A stretch of DNA of 46,645 nt. Origin: Sediminicola sp047612485 (GTDB taxonomy: Bacteria > Bacteroidota > Bacteroidia > Flavobacteriales > Flavobacteriaceae). The position numbers were made by a program, and so were the translations under genes. The notes beneath the pieces were generated by a model. That model was not told where the DNA came from, did not search any database, and saw only the letters and a list, made by a program, of their open reading frames with translations. The stretch lies in NCBI GenBank assembly GCA_047612485.1, contig JBLGAT010000011.1, forward strand, positions 1 to 46,645, read 5' to 3'. Below are positions 16,224-24,445 of the stretch, piece by piece (the stretch's first letter is position 1; every line of letters starts with the position of its first letter).

Positions 16224-17124
16224 TGCTATCCCCTCCTATTTTTGGTTCCTGCCCCCTTAAAACACTATTGTCATTAAATAATTCCCTTTGGTCAATGCCT
16301 TTATCTCCTAACCAATGTTCCTCTTTCATTTTTCCATTTTTACCAAAGGCATCCAAGGCGTTTTGATAGCATGTTTTTATCACATCCTCTTTTGATATAC
16401 CTCTACTTAACATTAATGAGGCTGTCTTTGGTACTGCAAGTGGATCACTTACACCCCAATCCGCAGAACTGTCCACAATAATATTTTTGCTTCCGTATTT
16501 CCTCACCACCTCAACCATTCGTTCATTGCCCATTTTAGTTTTTGGATAAATGGTAAAGGCAGCTATAAATCCTCTATCGAGCACCTCTTTTACCGTTTCT
16601 TCATTATTGTGATCTATGATTACATTTGAAGGATCTAACCCATGTTCCAAACAAACTTCCATGCTTTTTATGGTCCCTGCCTTTTTATCCCTGTGGGGCG
16701 TATGCACTTGTACTGTCATGTTCAATTCTCTCGCCAAATCCAGTTGCATTCTAAAATACTTATCCTCAGCTGGGGTTTGATCATCATAACCAATTTCTCC
16801 AATGGCAACAACATTCTCTTTATGAAAATATAATGGCAATAACTCTATAACTTGTTCAGCCAACGCCTCATTGTTGGCTTCTTTGGAATTTAAACCTATC
16901 GTACAATAGTGCTTAATTCCAAACTGACTGGCCCTAAAAGGTTCCCACCCTACCAGACTACTATAATAGTCTTGAAAAGAACCCACCTGGGTCCTAGGCT
17001 GTCCCAGCCAGAATGACGGCTCAATAACCGCCACTATTCCCGCAGCTGCCATGGCCTCATAGTCATCTGTTGTTCTAGAGGTCATATGCACATGGGGATC
17101 TATAATCATTAATTTATCTTTCAT
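16216..17124 (-). CDS. eboB: TatD-family metal-dependent hydrolase EboB
   Basis: A 302-residue TIM-barrel hydrolase. The first metal site is I-D-P-H-V-H (His11 and His13), the bridging Glu is in A-I-G-E-I-G-Y-D-D, later His ligands are in V-Q-V-H-T-P-H and I-I-D-H-N-N-E-E, and the final Asp is in V-D-S-S-A-D-W-G, all in the order expected for TatD-type amidohydrolases. Length is slightly above the TatD nuclease average. The gene follows eboA by one base and overlaps eboC by 8 bases. Family members act on phosphodiester or amide-type bonds; the substrate in this operon is not known. Confidence 0.88.
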   Translation of the reverse strand: MKDKLMIIDPHVHMTSRTTDDYEAMAAAGIVAVIEPSFWLGQPRTQVGSFQDYYSSLVGWEPFRASQFGIKHYCTIGLNSKEANNEALAEQVIELLPLYFHKENVVAIGEIGYDDQTPAEDKYFRMQLDLARELNMTVQVHTPHRDKKAGTIKSMEVCLEHGLDPSNVIIDHNNEETVKEVLDRGFIAAFTIYPKTKMGNERMVEVVRKYGSKNIIVDSSADWGVSDPLAVPKTASLMLSRGISKEDVIKTCYQNALDAFGKNGKMKEEHWLGDKGIDQRELFNDNSVLRGQEPKIGGDSIV

Positions 17125-17125
17125 A

Positions 17126-17980
17126 TCACTTTATATTATTCCAAGAAATTAAACCTGACTCTATTTTACTTTTCATATCTGGACAATTATCCAGCAATTC
17201 TTTCGCTTGTGGATTTTCGGATATGGAACACGTTAGTGCTGCTACCATATTTTCCTTTTCGTTCCCGCTTTGCAACAATCTTTTCATGTCGTCAAGAAGA
17301 GCCTCATTGAGAAATTTACCCACTGGTCGCCAAAAATAAGGGTCCACTTTTCGGGAAGCGGCCCATCTTTCATGCGCATAATCAGAGATGATTCTGGCCA
17401 AATCCTTGTTTGCCCTGTTATCAATATCCATGATTAGGCTGAGATCCCTTTCCATAAACGCGGCTTTCAAATACATTTGGTTCCATTGCTGATCATTAAA
17501 AAACATTGAAGGATATGGATTCTTTAAAGAGATGGCATCAAATATGGTGGCGATGTTCGTCCGTAAGGCCTCTACCGCAACATTTTTATAGTTTCCTGAA
17601 TTGGGCATCAATATCAGGAATTTTAAAAAAGTCACCAATTCTCCGGTGTCTGAAACCTGAATTATATTCTCGACCTTCTTAAAAAAGAATTCTTCATCGG
17701 CCTCAAGAACCCTTATCAGGAGGTACACCCTCCCTATTTGTAAAAGATTGGCGTTTTGGGCCTTCAAATATTGAATTACGTTGTTCGTGCCAAACGGCAT
17801 ATTTACCGCTTCTACGGTATTGATCTTAGCGGCCATCAAACTATATGTCAAATAAAGGTCTTTGGAAGACCTATTGCTACTAATTGCATCAATCTTCTCT
17901 TCCATCCATTGTAATATGTTGGCATCCATATGATGATGAAGGACCTTGACCAATTCTTGACTTACATTTTCCATTGACAT
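17126..17980 (-). CDS. eboA: EboA domain-containing protein
   Basis: A 284-residue, mainly alpha-helical soluble protein with no catalytic motif that I recognise. The helical-repeat-like pattern and the segments A-E-F-like Y-L-T-Y-S-L-M-A-A-K and R-I-I-S-D-Y-A-H-E-R-W-A-A-S-R fit the EboA family, in which the latter region is the best conserved. It is the first gene of the operon; a second in-frame Met two codons in is an equally good start. The identification leans partly on the five recognisable downstream ebo genes. A scaffolding or binding role is often supposed but not shown. Confidence 0.8.
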   Translation of the reverse strand: MSMENVSQELVKVLHHHMDANILQWMEEKIDAISSNRSSKDLYLTYSLMAAKINTVEAVNMPFGTNNVIQYLKAQNANLLQIGRVYLLIRVLEADEEFFFKKVENIIQVSDTGELVTFLKFLILMPNSGNYKNVAVEALRTNIATIFDAISLKNPYPSMFFNDQQWNQMYLKAAFMERDLSLIMDIDNRANKDLARIISDYAHERWAASRKVDPYFWRPVGKFLNEALLDDMKRLLQSGNEKENMVAALTCSISENPQAKELLDNCPDMKSKIESGLISWNNIK

Positions 17981-18156
17981 GTTCTAATACTAGGTTTTAC
18001 CAATCATTTTAATTAGTACTCTCAATCAATCTTTCTATAGAACCCTTAGCAGCAGTTATGATAACAGGAATCAAAAAAGAATAGTATGTTCAAAAAGTTA
18101 AATTCCTCCCAAACAAAAAAAATGCCTTATAACAAATTCCGTTTATAAAATTCTAT

Positions 18157-18164
18157 TAATTTTG
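18157..18164 (+). promoter_or_regulatory. Putative -7 element for miaE
   Basis: TAATTTTG fits TAnnTTTG, 17 bases before the miaE ATG; a TTTA at 18132-18135 lies 21 bases upstream as a weak -33 match. If used, the leader would be only about a dozen bases. The 200-base gap that holds it also must contain the divergent ebo promoter, for which I see no convincing element. Confidence 0.35.
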
Positions 18165-18181
18165 TTTTCAAATATAAGAAA

Positions 18182-18763
18182 ATGCTTGGCCTTAAACTAC
18201 CCACGGATCCGCGTTGGGTGAATATTGTAGAAAAAAATATCGACGAAATCTTGACCGACCATGCCTACTGTGAGCAAAAAGCAGCAGCAACAGCAATTTC
18301 ATTGATTGTCAGTTTTCCAGAGTACACGGATCTTGTACAGGAAATGGTGGCCCTTACCAGGGAAGAGATGGGGCATTTTAAGATGGTCCATGACCGTATC
18401 ATTGCTAGAGGACAGGTATTGGGAAGGGACAGGAAAGATGAGTACGTAATGGCACTTTTGAAATTTTTCCCCAAAGGTGGCAGCCGCACAACACAGTTGG
18501 TCCATAGATTACTGTGCGCGGCATTGATTGAAGCCCGAAGCTGCGAACGTTTCAGATTGCTCTCGGAGCAGTTGAAAGATAATGAATTAGCAGAATTCTA
18601 TCACAAACTAATGGTCAGTGAGGCTGGACATTATACCATGTTCCTTCAGTTTGCCCGCCAATACGGTGACCGGGAAGAGGTAGAACAAAAGTGGCAGGAT
18701 TTATTAAACTACGAAGCACAACTTATGAATAACCTTGGAACCAAGGAATCCATACACGGCTAA
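18182..18763 (+). CDS. miaE: tRNA 2-methylthio-N6-isopentenyladenosine-37 hydroxylase MiaE
   Basis: A 193-residue ferritin-like diiron monooxygenase. Ligand candidates are Glu31, Glu62 and His65 (R-E-E-M-G-H), Glu117 (I-E-A-R-S), and Glu147 and His150 (S-E-A-G-H-Y), the full set for this family. MiaE hydroxylates the isopentenyl group of ms2i6A at position 37 of tRNAs reading U-starting codons, using O2. Length and motif order match MiaE well. It is a single gene divergent from the ebo operon and convergent with ppx. Confidence 0.92.
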   Translation: MLGLKLPTDPRWVNIVEKNIDEILTDHAYCEQKAAATAISLIVSFPEYTDLVQEMVALTREEMGHFKMVHDRIIARGQVLGRDRKDEYVMALLKFFPKGGSRTTQLVHRLLCAALIEARSCERFRLLSEQLKDNELAEFYHKLMVSEAGHYTMFLQFARQYGDREEVEQKWQDLLNYEAQLMNNLGTKESIHG

Positions 18764-18797
18764 AACTCCCACATTACAAATATTATCGATCTTGTTT

Positions 18798-19685
18798 TTA
18801 TTGTTGGGAATAGTACAATGTCTTGATGATACCATCGGACAATCCTATTTTAGGGACGTATATTTTCTTGGCCCCACACCACTTTGCAGCAGACAAATAA
18901 ATTCGGGAGGCCGGGATAATAACATCTGCCCTATCCGGGTTAAGCCCCAGTTTTGATATCCTATCCTCATAGCTCATATTTTCCAGAAAATGATATTGGG
19001 CATTTAACCAAATATAAGACAGAGGTTCCCCTTCTTTCCTACCCGACATTTTATGGAGTTTATTGATATTCCCCCCTGAGCCGATAATGGTAATTGCGCT
19101 AAGCCCATTAATATTTTCCTTGATCCATAACTCTATTTTTTTCCAAATACCTTCACCCACCAAATTGTTTAGGATCCGAACGGTTCCAATTTTAAAAGAT
19201 TTGGAGGTTTTTATTTTACCATCCGTAAAAAGAGTAAATTCCGTGCTTCCGCCACCAACATCTATATAAAGGTAAGATTGATCACTCTGAATCAGCTGCT
19301 TCAAATCTGTAGAAGCAATGATCGCTGCCTCCTTTTTCCCGTCAATGACTTCTATTTTAACTCCGGAATCCCTATAGATGCGATCCACGATCTCATACCC
19401 ATTATTGGCTTCCCTAATGGCAGAGGTCGCACAGGCCATATATTTCTCTACCCCATGCACATCCATGATCAATTTAAATGCTTTCATTGCATCTAACATG
19501 CGTTCCTCGTTACGCTCCGATATTTCCCCTACGGTGAAAGAATCTTCCCCCAAACGGACAGGAACCCTAATCAAGGAGCTCTTTCTAAACTGGGTCTTTT
19601 TGCCCTTTTCTTCTATTACGTTATGAATCAATAAACGTATCGCGTTGGAACCAATGTCAATTGCAGCAAACTTTCTTATTTTCAA
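18798..19685 (-). CDS. Ppx/GppA phosphatase family protein (exopolyphosphatase)
   Basis: A 295-residue actin-fold phosphatase. The phosphate-1 loop is A-A-I-D-I-G-S-N-A-I-R-L-L-I near residues 7-20 and the phosphate-2 loop is Y-I-D-V-G-G-G-S-T-E-F near 138-148. It has only the two N-terminal Ppx/GppA domains; the C-terminal HD-like domain of E. coli Ppx (about 500 residues) is absent, as in the short family members. It would hydrolyse terminal phosphates from polyphosphate, or act on pppGpp. It is 11 bases after ppk1, a pairing that strongly favours polyphosphate. Confidence 0.88.
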   Translation of the reverse strand: MKIRKFAAIDIGSNAIRLLIHNVIEEKGKKTQFRKSSLIRVPVRLGEDSFTVGEISERNEERMLDAMKAFKLIMDVHGVEKYMACATSAIREANNGYEIVDRIYRDSGVKIEVIDGKKEAAIIASTDLKQLIQSDQSYLYIDVGGGSTEFTLFTDGKIKTSKSFKIGTVRILNNLVGEGIWKKIELWIKENINGLSAITIIGSGGNINKLHKMSGRKEGEPLSYIWLNAQYHFLENMSYEDRISKLGLNPDRADVIIPASRIYLSAAKWCGAKKIYVPKIGLSDGIIKTLYYSQQ

Positions 19686-19696
19686 AATACTTGGGG

Positions 19697-21781
19697 TTAA
19701 GCGTTTAATTTTTGAAGGTAGTAGTCATAGATTGCAAATTGCGAACGGACCTTGACTTTGTTATTTATTCTATATGCATTGTCCTGATTGGCGCAAAATA
19801 CCCTTGCCTTTACATTATCGTTCCAAGATATCTCAAAGGTATCCAATAGCTCTTGTTTTAAATCGGCATCATAAATGGGGCACCCCACCTCCACCCTGTA
19901 ATCCAAGTTCCTGGTCATCCAGTCTGCCGAGGATATGTATACCTTGGGATCGCCATTATTAGAAAATATAAATACTCTTGGATGTTCTAAAAATTTATCG
20001 ACAACGCTGATGGCTTCAATATTTTCACTCAACCCTTTTACTCCTGGCACTAGACAGCAGATACCCCTAATTATCAATTGAATCTTCACCCCTGCCATAC
20101 TGGCCTCATATAATTTATCGACCATCTTATAGGAGGTGAAACTGTTCATTTTTATTTTAATATAGGCTTCCTTGCCCGCTTTCGCATTTTCTATTTCCTT
20201 ATCTATCAGTTTTTTGAATACATTTTTGGTATAGTGTGGCGAAACGATAAGATGTTTATATTTATTGATCTTATACGTGGTTTCAAAGAAATCAAAAACC
20301 ATATTCAGTTCTTTTAGTATGGGATCGTGAGCAGTAAAAAGGGTGTAATCTGTATAGATCCTTGCCGTGGCCTCATTGAAATTACCCGTACTGATGAATC
20401 CGTACCGCTTATTGACTCCGTCTTCCTCCCTCTCAATAAGACATATCTTACTATGGACCTTTAACCCGGGAACCCCAAATATGAGCTTTACCCCTTCTGC
20501 CTGTAATTGTTCTGCGTATTGAATATTGGCCTGCTCATCAAATCTTGCTTGAAGCTCTATTTGAACTGTCACTTGTTTGCCATTTTTTACCGCGTTGATC
20601 AAAGAGGCGGTCACCTGGGAATTATCCGCCAAACGATAAACGGTAATTTTAATACTTTTTACCTTGGGATCCAGAGCAGCTTCCCTTAGAAATCTGATCA
20701 CATATGAAAAGGTATGGTAAGGGGTGTATTGTAAATAGTCCTTTTGTGAAATCTGATTGAACAAACTGCCCTCCATTGCAAAATCCTTTACGGGCAAAGG
20801 CGTGATTTTCTCGTACATTAGATCTTCCCTCCCCAAGCTTGGAAAGCCCATATAATCCCTTCTATTGTGATAACGTCCTCCTGGGATAACACTGTCCGTA
20901 TCCTCAATGTTCATTTTATCCTTTAAAAACTCCAAGGTATCCCTGCCAATATTCTTATCATATACAAAGCGAACGGGATCACTAATTTTACGGTGTTCCA
21001 CACTGGACGAAATCTTTTCAATAAAACTCTTGCTCAAATCATTGTCAATATCAAGTTCGGCATCACGGGTTATCTTGATCATATGCGCGGTTATGGTATC
21101 ATAATCGAACATATTAAAGATATTTCCCAAAGAGTAACGGATCAAATCATCCAACATGATGATATAGCTCTCATCCCCTTCGCTCGGAATCACCACAAAG
21201 CGATCTATTCCCTTGGGGATTTCGATAAGCGCATAGCGCTTTTCTTTCTTTCCATCTAAAGTGGGATGTTTTTCATCCTTTTTCAAAATTATTTTTACAG
21301 CCAAGTAGGCCGCAGTATCCTTAAGTGTAGGGAATTCCGCAAGATCATTGAGGATAATGGTCATCAATACAGGACTCACCTTTTGTGCAAAGTAATTCTT
21401 GATGAATTCCGCCTGACTGTCTTTAATTTCCTTTTCATTGATCAAAAAGATATTCTTGGTCTCCAATTCCTTTTTTATGTCACTAAGTATCTTTAAACTA
21501 TTGGTCTGCTGACTAATTACGATCTCCGTAATCTCCTCCAACAGGTCCTTAGCTATTTCACCCCCTAAAACGCTCTTACCGGATCTCCCTGCCTCTACAA
21601 TTCTTTTAACCGTAGCATACCGTACTTTAAAAAATTCGTCCAAATTATTGGAAAATATCCCAATAAATCTAAGTCGCTCTATCAAAGGGACGTTTTTATC
21701 GGCACTTTCCTGTAATACGCGCTCGTTAAATTGCAACCAACTAATTTCCCGGTTGATGTATTGGTGTTTAGATTTAATCAT
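19697..21781 (-). CDS. ppk1: Polyphosphate kinase 1
   Basis: A 694-residue PPK1. It reversibly transfers the gamma phosphate of ATP onto polyphosphate. The N-terminal block R-E-I-S-W-L-Q-F-N-x-R-V-L-x-E (residues 11-25), the ATP-contacting S-N-N-L-D-E-F-F (44-51), and the autophosphorylated His443 in G-L-K-V-H-S-K are all present. The C-terminal D-P-K-V-Y-I-S-S-A-D-W-M-x-R-N-L-D block is also intact. Length is normal. Its ATG overlaps the stop codon of the sixA-like gene by 4 bases (ATGA), and ppx/gppA follows, so synthesis and breakdown enzymes are probably cotranscribed. Confidence 0.96.
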   Translation of the reverse strand: MIKSKHQYINREISWLQFNERVLQESADKNVPLIERLRFIGIFSNNLDEFFKVRYATVKRIVEAGRSGKSVLGGEIAKDLLEEITEIVISQQTNSLKILSDIKKELETKNIFLINEKEIKDSQAEFIKNYFAQKVSPVLMTIILNDLAEFPTLKDTAAYLAVKIILKKDEKHPTLDGKKEKRYALIEIPKGIDRFVVIPSEGDESYIIMLDDLIRYSLGNIFNMFDYDTITAHMIKITRDAELDIDNDLSKSFIEKISSSVEHRKISDPVRFVYDKNIGRDTLEFLKDKMNIEDTDSVIPGGRYHNRRDYMGFPSLGREDLMYEKITPLPVKDFAMEGSLFNQISQKDYLQYTPYHTFSYVIRFLREAALDPKVKSIKITVYRLADNSQVTASLINAVKNGKQVTVQIELQARFDEQANIQYAEQLQAEGVKLIFGVPGLKVHSKICLIEREEDGVNKRYGFISTGNFNEATARIYTDYTLFTAHDPILKELNMVFDFFETTYKINKYKHLIVSPHYTKNVFKKLIDKEIENAKAGKEAYIKIKMNSFTSYKMVDKLYEASMAGVKIQLIIRGICCLVPGVKGLSENIEAISVVDKFLEHPRVFIFSNNGDPKVYISSADWMTRNLDYRVEVGCPIYDADLKQELLDTFEISWNDNVKARVFCANQDNAYRINNKVKVRSQFAIYDYYLQKLNA

Positions 21782-22266
21782 TTTTTAAGTTGTTTTGGGA
21801 ATATAGTCCGCTCGGTAGTTCCTTTTGTAATGCTATCCCAACGATCTTCTTTAAAATTAATTTGTACCATGCCAGTTGTGGGCACATTTTCTACAGGTTT
21901 ACTCCCTAAGCTGTTGGCCACATGGGTAAACGCATAATTATGTCCAAAAATAAGGACAGTTTCATATTTGTTATCCAAATTTCTGACAAAGCGCAGCACA
22001 TCTTCACCAGAGAAATCATATAATTCCTTGGTTATTTCAAGATTATGTAAAGGAAAATCAAGTTTGCGTAAAACAATCATACAGGTATGCAACGCCCTAT
22101 TGGCCGGACTTGAGAATGCGGCATCTATTTTAATTTGCTTGGATTTCAATTCCGAACCTACCAAATGACCATCATTAATTCCCCTCTCCTGTAAAGGCCT
22201 GTCCTGGTCGCCTACTTGATATTCCCAAGACGATTTTCCGTGACGTACTAAGATCAATGTTTTCAT
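21778..22266 (-). CDS. SixA-like histidine phosphatase
   Basis: About 162 residues from the ATG at 22266, since the longer frame would overlap pdxH. The phosphohistidine motif is L-V-R-H-G-K-S-S-W near residues 5-13, and the second catalytic His lies in I-F-G-H-N. It is of the SixA size class of the branch-1 histidine phosphatases. It lies between pdxH and ppk1 with tight spacing (11-base gap, 4-base overlap). The target may be a phosphohistidine protein or a small phosphate ester; context with ppk1, which passes through a phosphohistidine intermediate, is suggestive only. Confidence 0.87.
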   Translation of the reverse strand: MKTLILVRHGKSSWEYQVGDQDRPLQERGINDGHLVGSELKSKQIKIDAAFSSPANRALHTCMIVLRKLDFPLHNLEITKELYDFSGEDVLRFVRNLDNKYETVLIFGHNYAFTHVANSLGSKPVENVPTTGMVQINFKEDRWDSITKGTTERTIFPKQLKK

Positions 22267-22277
22267 TTTCTTTGATT

Positions 22278-22925
22278 TTAAGGTGCCAAACGCTCTATTT
22301 TCCAATTGTAATCTTCTTGCAAGGAGTATCTCACCCGATCGTGCAATCTATTGGGCCTACCTTGCCAAAATTCTATGGACACTGGTTTCACCATATATCC
22401 ACCCCAGAAATCCGGTCTTGTGATTTCTTGTCCCTGAAATTCCTTTTCAAGTGCTTTCAATTTTTCCTCCAGCACCTTTCTGGAAAGTATCACACTACTC
22501 TGATCAGAAACAATGGCCCCTAATTTACTTCCTTCCGGCCTTGATTCGAAATATCCATCGGATAAGTTTTCAGCCAACTTCTCGGCTTTTCCCTTAATGA
22601 TGATCTGACGTTCCATATTGGGCCAAAAAAAGGAAAGGCACACATTGGGATTGTTGGCTATTGCCTTTCCCTTCTCACTTGTATAGTTGGTATAGAAAAT
22701 GAATCCCTCGAAGGTATATTTTTTAAGAAGTACTACCCTGCTTTTTGGAAAGCCATCCAAGCCTATGGTTGAAATGGTCATGGCATTGGGCTCATCCATG
22801 CCACCAGAGGCCTCTACCTCATAAAACCACTTTTGAAATAATTCTATGGGGTTGTCCGAAATAGCATCCTCTTCCAAGGCACTCTTTTCGTAGCTCTTTC
22901 TATAATTGCCTAAATCTTTTTGCAT
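22278..22925 (-). CDS. pdxH: Pyridoxamine/pyridoxine 5'-phosphate oxidase
   Basis: A 215-residue FMN-dependent PdxH that oxidises pyridoxine or pyridoxamine 5'-phosphate to PLP. Signature segments are the N-terminal P-I-E-L-F-Q-K-W-F, the FMN-binding S-R-V-V-L-L-K and F-Y-T-N-Y-T-S-E-K-G, and the C-terminal E-F-W-Q-G-R-P-N-R-L-H-D-R. Length is normal. It lies at the head of the minus-strand group pdxH-sixA-ppk1-ppx, with a 185-base gap before rnz that holds no convincing promoter match. Confidence 0.95.
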   Translation of the reverse strand: MQKDLGNYRKSYEKSALEEDAISDNPIELFQKWFYEVEASGGMDEPNAMTISTIGLDGFPKSRVVLLKKYTFEGFIFYTNYTSEKGKAIANNPNVCLSFFWPNMERQIIIKGKAEKLAENLSDGYFESRPEGSKLGAIVSDQSSVILSRKVLEEKLKALEKEFQGQEITRPDFWGGYMVKPVSIEFWQGRPNRLHDRVRYSLQEDYNWKIERLAP

Positions 22926-23110
22926 TCAATATTCGATTATTTCGTTACCCGCCACATAGTAACAAAAATCGGGAAAAGAACGCAAATCACGAAAAGTCTA
23001 AACGCTTTTTATCAAATTTTTGGCTTTGGGCTTTCAAAAGGTCCTTTATGCACATTTTGAGTAATTAAATTAGAAGTTCCTTAGAAAAAACTGTTTCAAA
23101 ATAAACAATG

Positions 23111-24019
23111 CTACCTGAAGTCAAATGACTTTCCATCATCTGCCAACTCTACACGGTCGAAAACCTCCATTGCCTCCTCTTTAAAAAGTTCAATGGACGC
23201 ATATCGCGTTGAATAATGCCCTAAAACGAGGACACCTACATTTGCAGCTTTCGCAATACTGGCCGCTTCTTTAGCCGTAGCATGTTTGGTTTTTGGGGCC
23301 AAATGTTGCTCTGTTTCCAAAAAGGTAGATTCGTGGTACAACACATCCACTTCGTTTATTTGTGGCACAATTTCCGGCATATATGCTGTATCACTGCAAA
23401 AGGCATAACTCTTGGGCTTGGGCGGGTCCAAGGTAAGGATTCGATTGGGCACGACTGTTCCATCTTCCAAAACAATATCCTTTCCACTCTTAATATTCTG
23501 GTAATAACAAGTATCTATATTGTACTTTTTTACCACGCCAATATTAAGTTTACGATCCGCAGGTTTTTCCCGAAACAAGAAACCATTGGTATATACCCTA
23601 TGATCCAAGGGGATGGTATCTACCGTAACTTTCGCATCCTCAAAAACAACTTGGGGTAGGTTAGTGGTAAGTTCATGAAACAGCAATGGATAATTGGTCC
23701 ATGAATCCCCTAGTTTTAGCAATAGGGTCACAGCCTCTTTTATACCTTTAGGACCGTAAATATGCAATGGTGTCTTCCGACCCAGCAAGCGAAATGTAGA
23801 TATTAGACCCGGCAACCCAAAAAAATGATCCCCATGTAAATGGGATATAAAGATATGTTGGATTCGAGAAAATTTTATTTTTTGTTTTCTTAACTGAACT
23901 TGAGTTCCTTCCCCACAATCTATTAAGAATAAATGGTTTTTAATTTCAAGTACCTGGGCAGTAGGGTTGGTAAAAGTTCTGGGCGTGGCGGCATAGCAAC
24001 CTAAGATGTGTAATTTCAT
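23111..24019 (-). CDS. rnz: Ribonuclease Z
   Basis: A 302-residue zinc beta-lactamase-fold endonuclease that trims the 3' trailer of tRNA precursors. The metal motif H-L-H-G-D-H is at residues 60-65, the upstream D-C-G-E-G-T-Q is at 34-40, and later ligands lie in F-C-S-D-T-A-Y and H-Y-S-T-R-Y. The exosite-type insertion and overall length match RNase Z rather than other MBL hydrolases. The next gene upstream is a small STAS-like protein, 81 bases away, which is placed before rnz on the same strand. Confidence 0.94.
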   Translation of the reverse strand: MKLHILGCYAATPRTFTNPTAQVLEIKNHLFLIDCGEGTQVQLRKQKIKFSRIQHIFISHLHGDHFFGLPGLISTFRLLGRKTPLHIYGPKGIKEAVTLLLKLGDSWTNYPLLFHELTTNLPQVVFEDAKVTVDTIPLDHRVYTNGFLFREKPADRKLNIGVVKKYNIDTCYYQNIKSGKDIVLEDGTVVPNRILTLDPPKPKSYAFCSDTAYMPEIVPQINEVDVLYHESTFLETEQHLAPKTKHATAKEAASIAKAANVGVLVLGHYSTRYASIELFKEEAMEVFDRVELADDGKSFDFR

Positions 24020-24100
24020 GTAAATTTTTAGATTAGGCCCTAGTGGAGGACTTTTCTTCCAACCACCTTTAGCCTACTATTTTTTTTGGCTGTATACCTT

Positions 24101-24439
24101 TTATTCCTCCAAATCCAAATCGCGCTCAATCTCCTCCATCTCGATAACGTCCCTAGCTTCCTTTATGGTTGGGACCACAATGATATGGTCTGGGACTTCC
24201 TCGTAGTTTACCTTATCCGTCACCAGCACGAACGATTTTTTCAACTTTCTATGGGCAACTGAAAGTTCATGAAATTCCAAAACATCGTTGGCCGTGAGTT
24301 TCGTAAACGAGAATAGGTTCACGATAATATGATCGTTCTTAATTTTTGGATAGCCGGATTTCAAATTATCCAAAAACACTTTTAAGGAGGTGTTTTCCTG
24401 TAAAACAATGGTCGTGGTGCCTTCTCTATTGAAAATCAT
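24101..24439 (-). CDS. Small STAS-like protein between pyrB and rnz
   Basis: A 112-residue soluble protein. Its strand-helix pattern, with D-H-I-I-V-N-L-F-S-F-T-K-L-T-A-N-D-V-L-E followed by a helix and K-K-S-F-V-L-V-T-D, resembles a STAS (anti-sigma factor antagonist) fold, but the phosphorylatable Ser of SpoIIAA-type proteins is not clear. The acidic tail is E-E-I-E-R-D-L-D-L-E-E. The gene starts 6 bases after the pyrB stop codon, so it is likely cotranscribed with pyrR-pyrB and possibly rnz. Function unknown. Confidence 0.72.
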   Translation of the reverse strand: MIFNREGTTTIVLQENTSLKVFLDNLKSGYPKIKNDHIIVNLFSFTKLTANDVLEFHELSVAHRKLKKSFVLVTDKVNYEEVPDHIIVVPTIKEARDVIEMEEIERDLDLEE

Positions 24440-24445
24440 AGGGTT

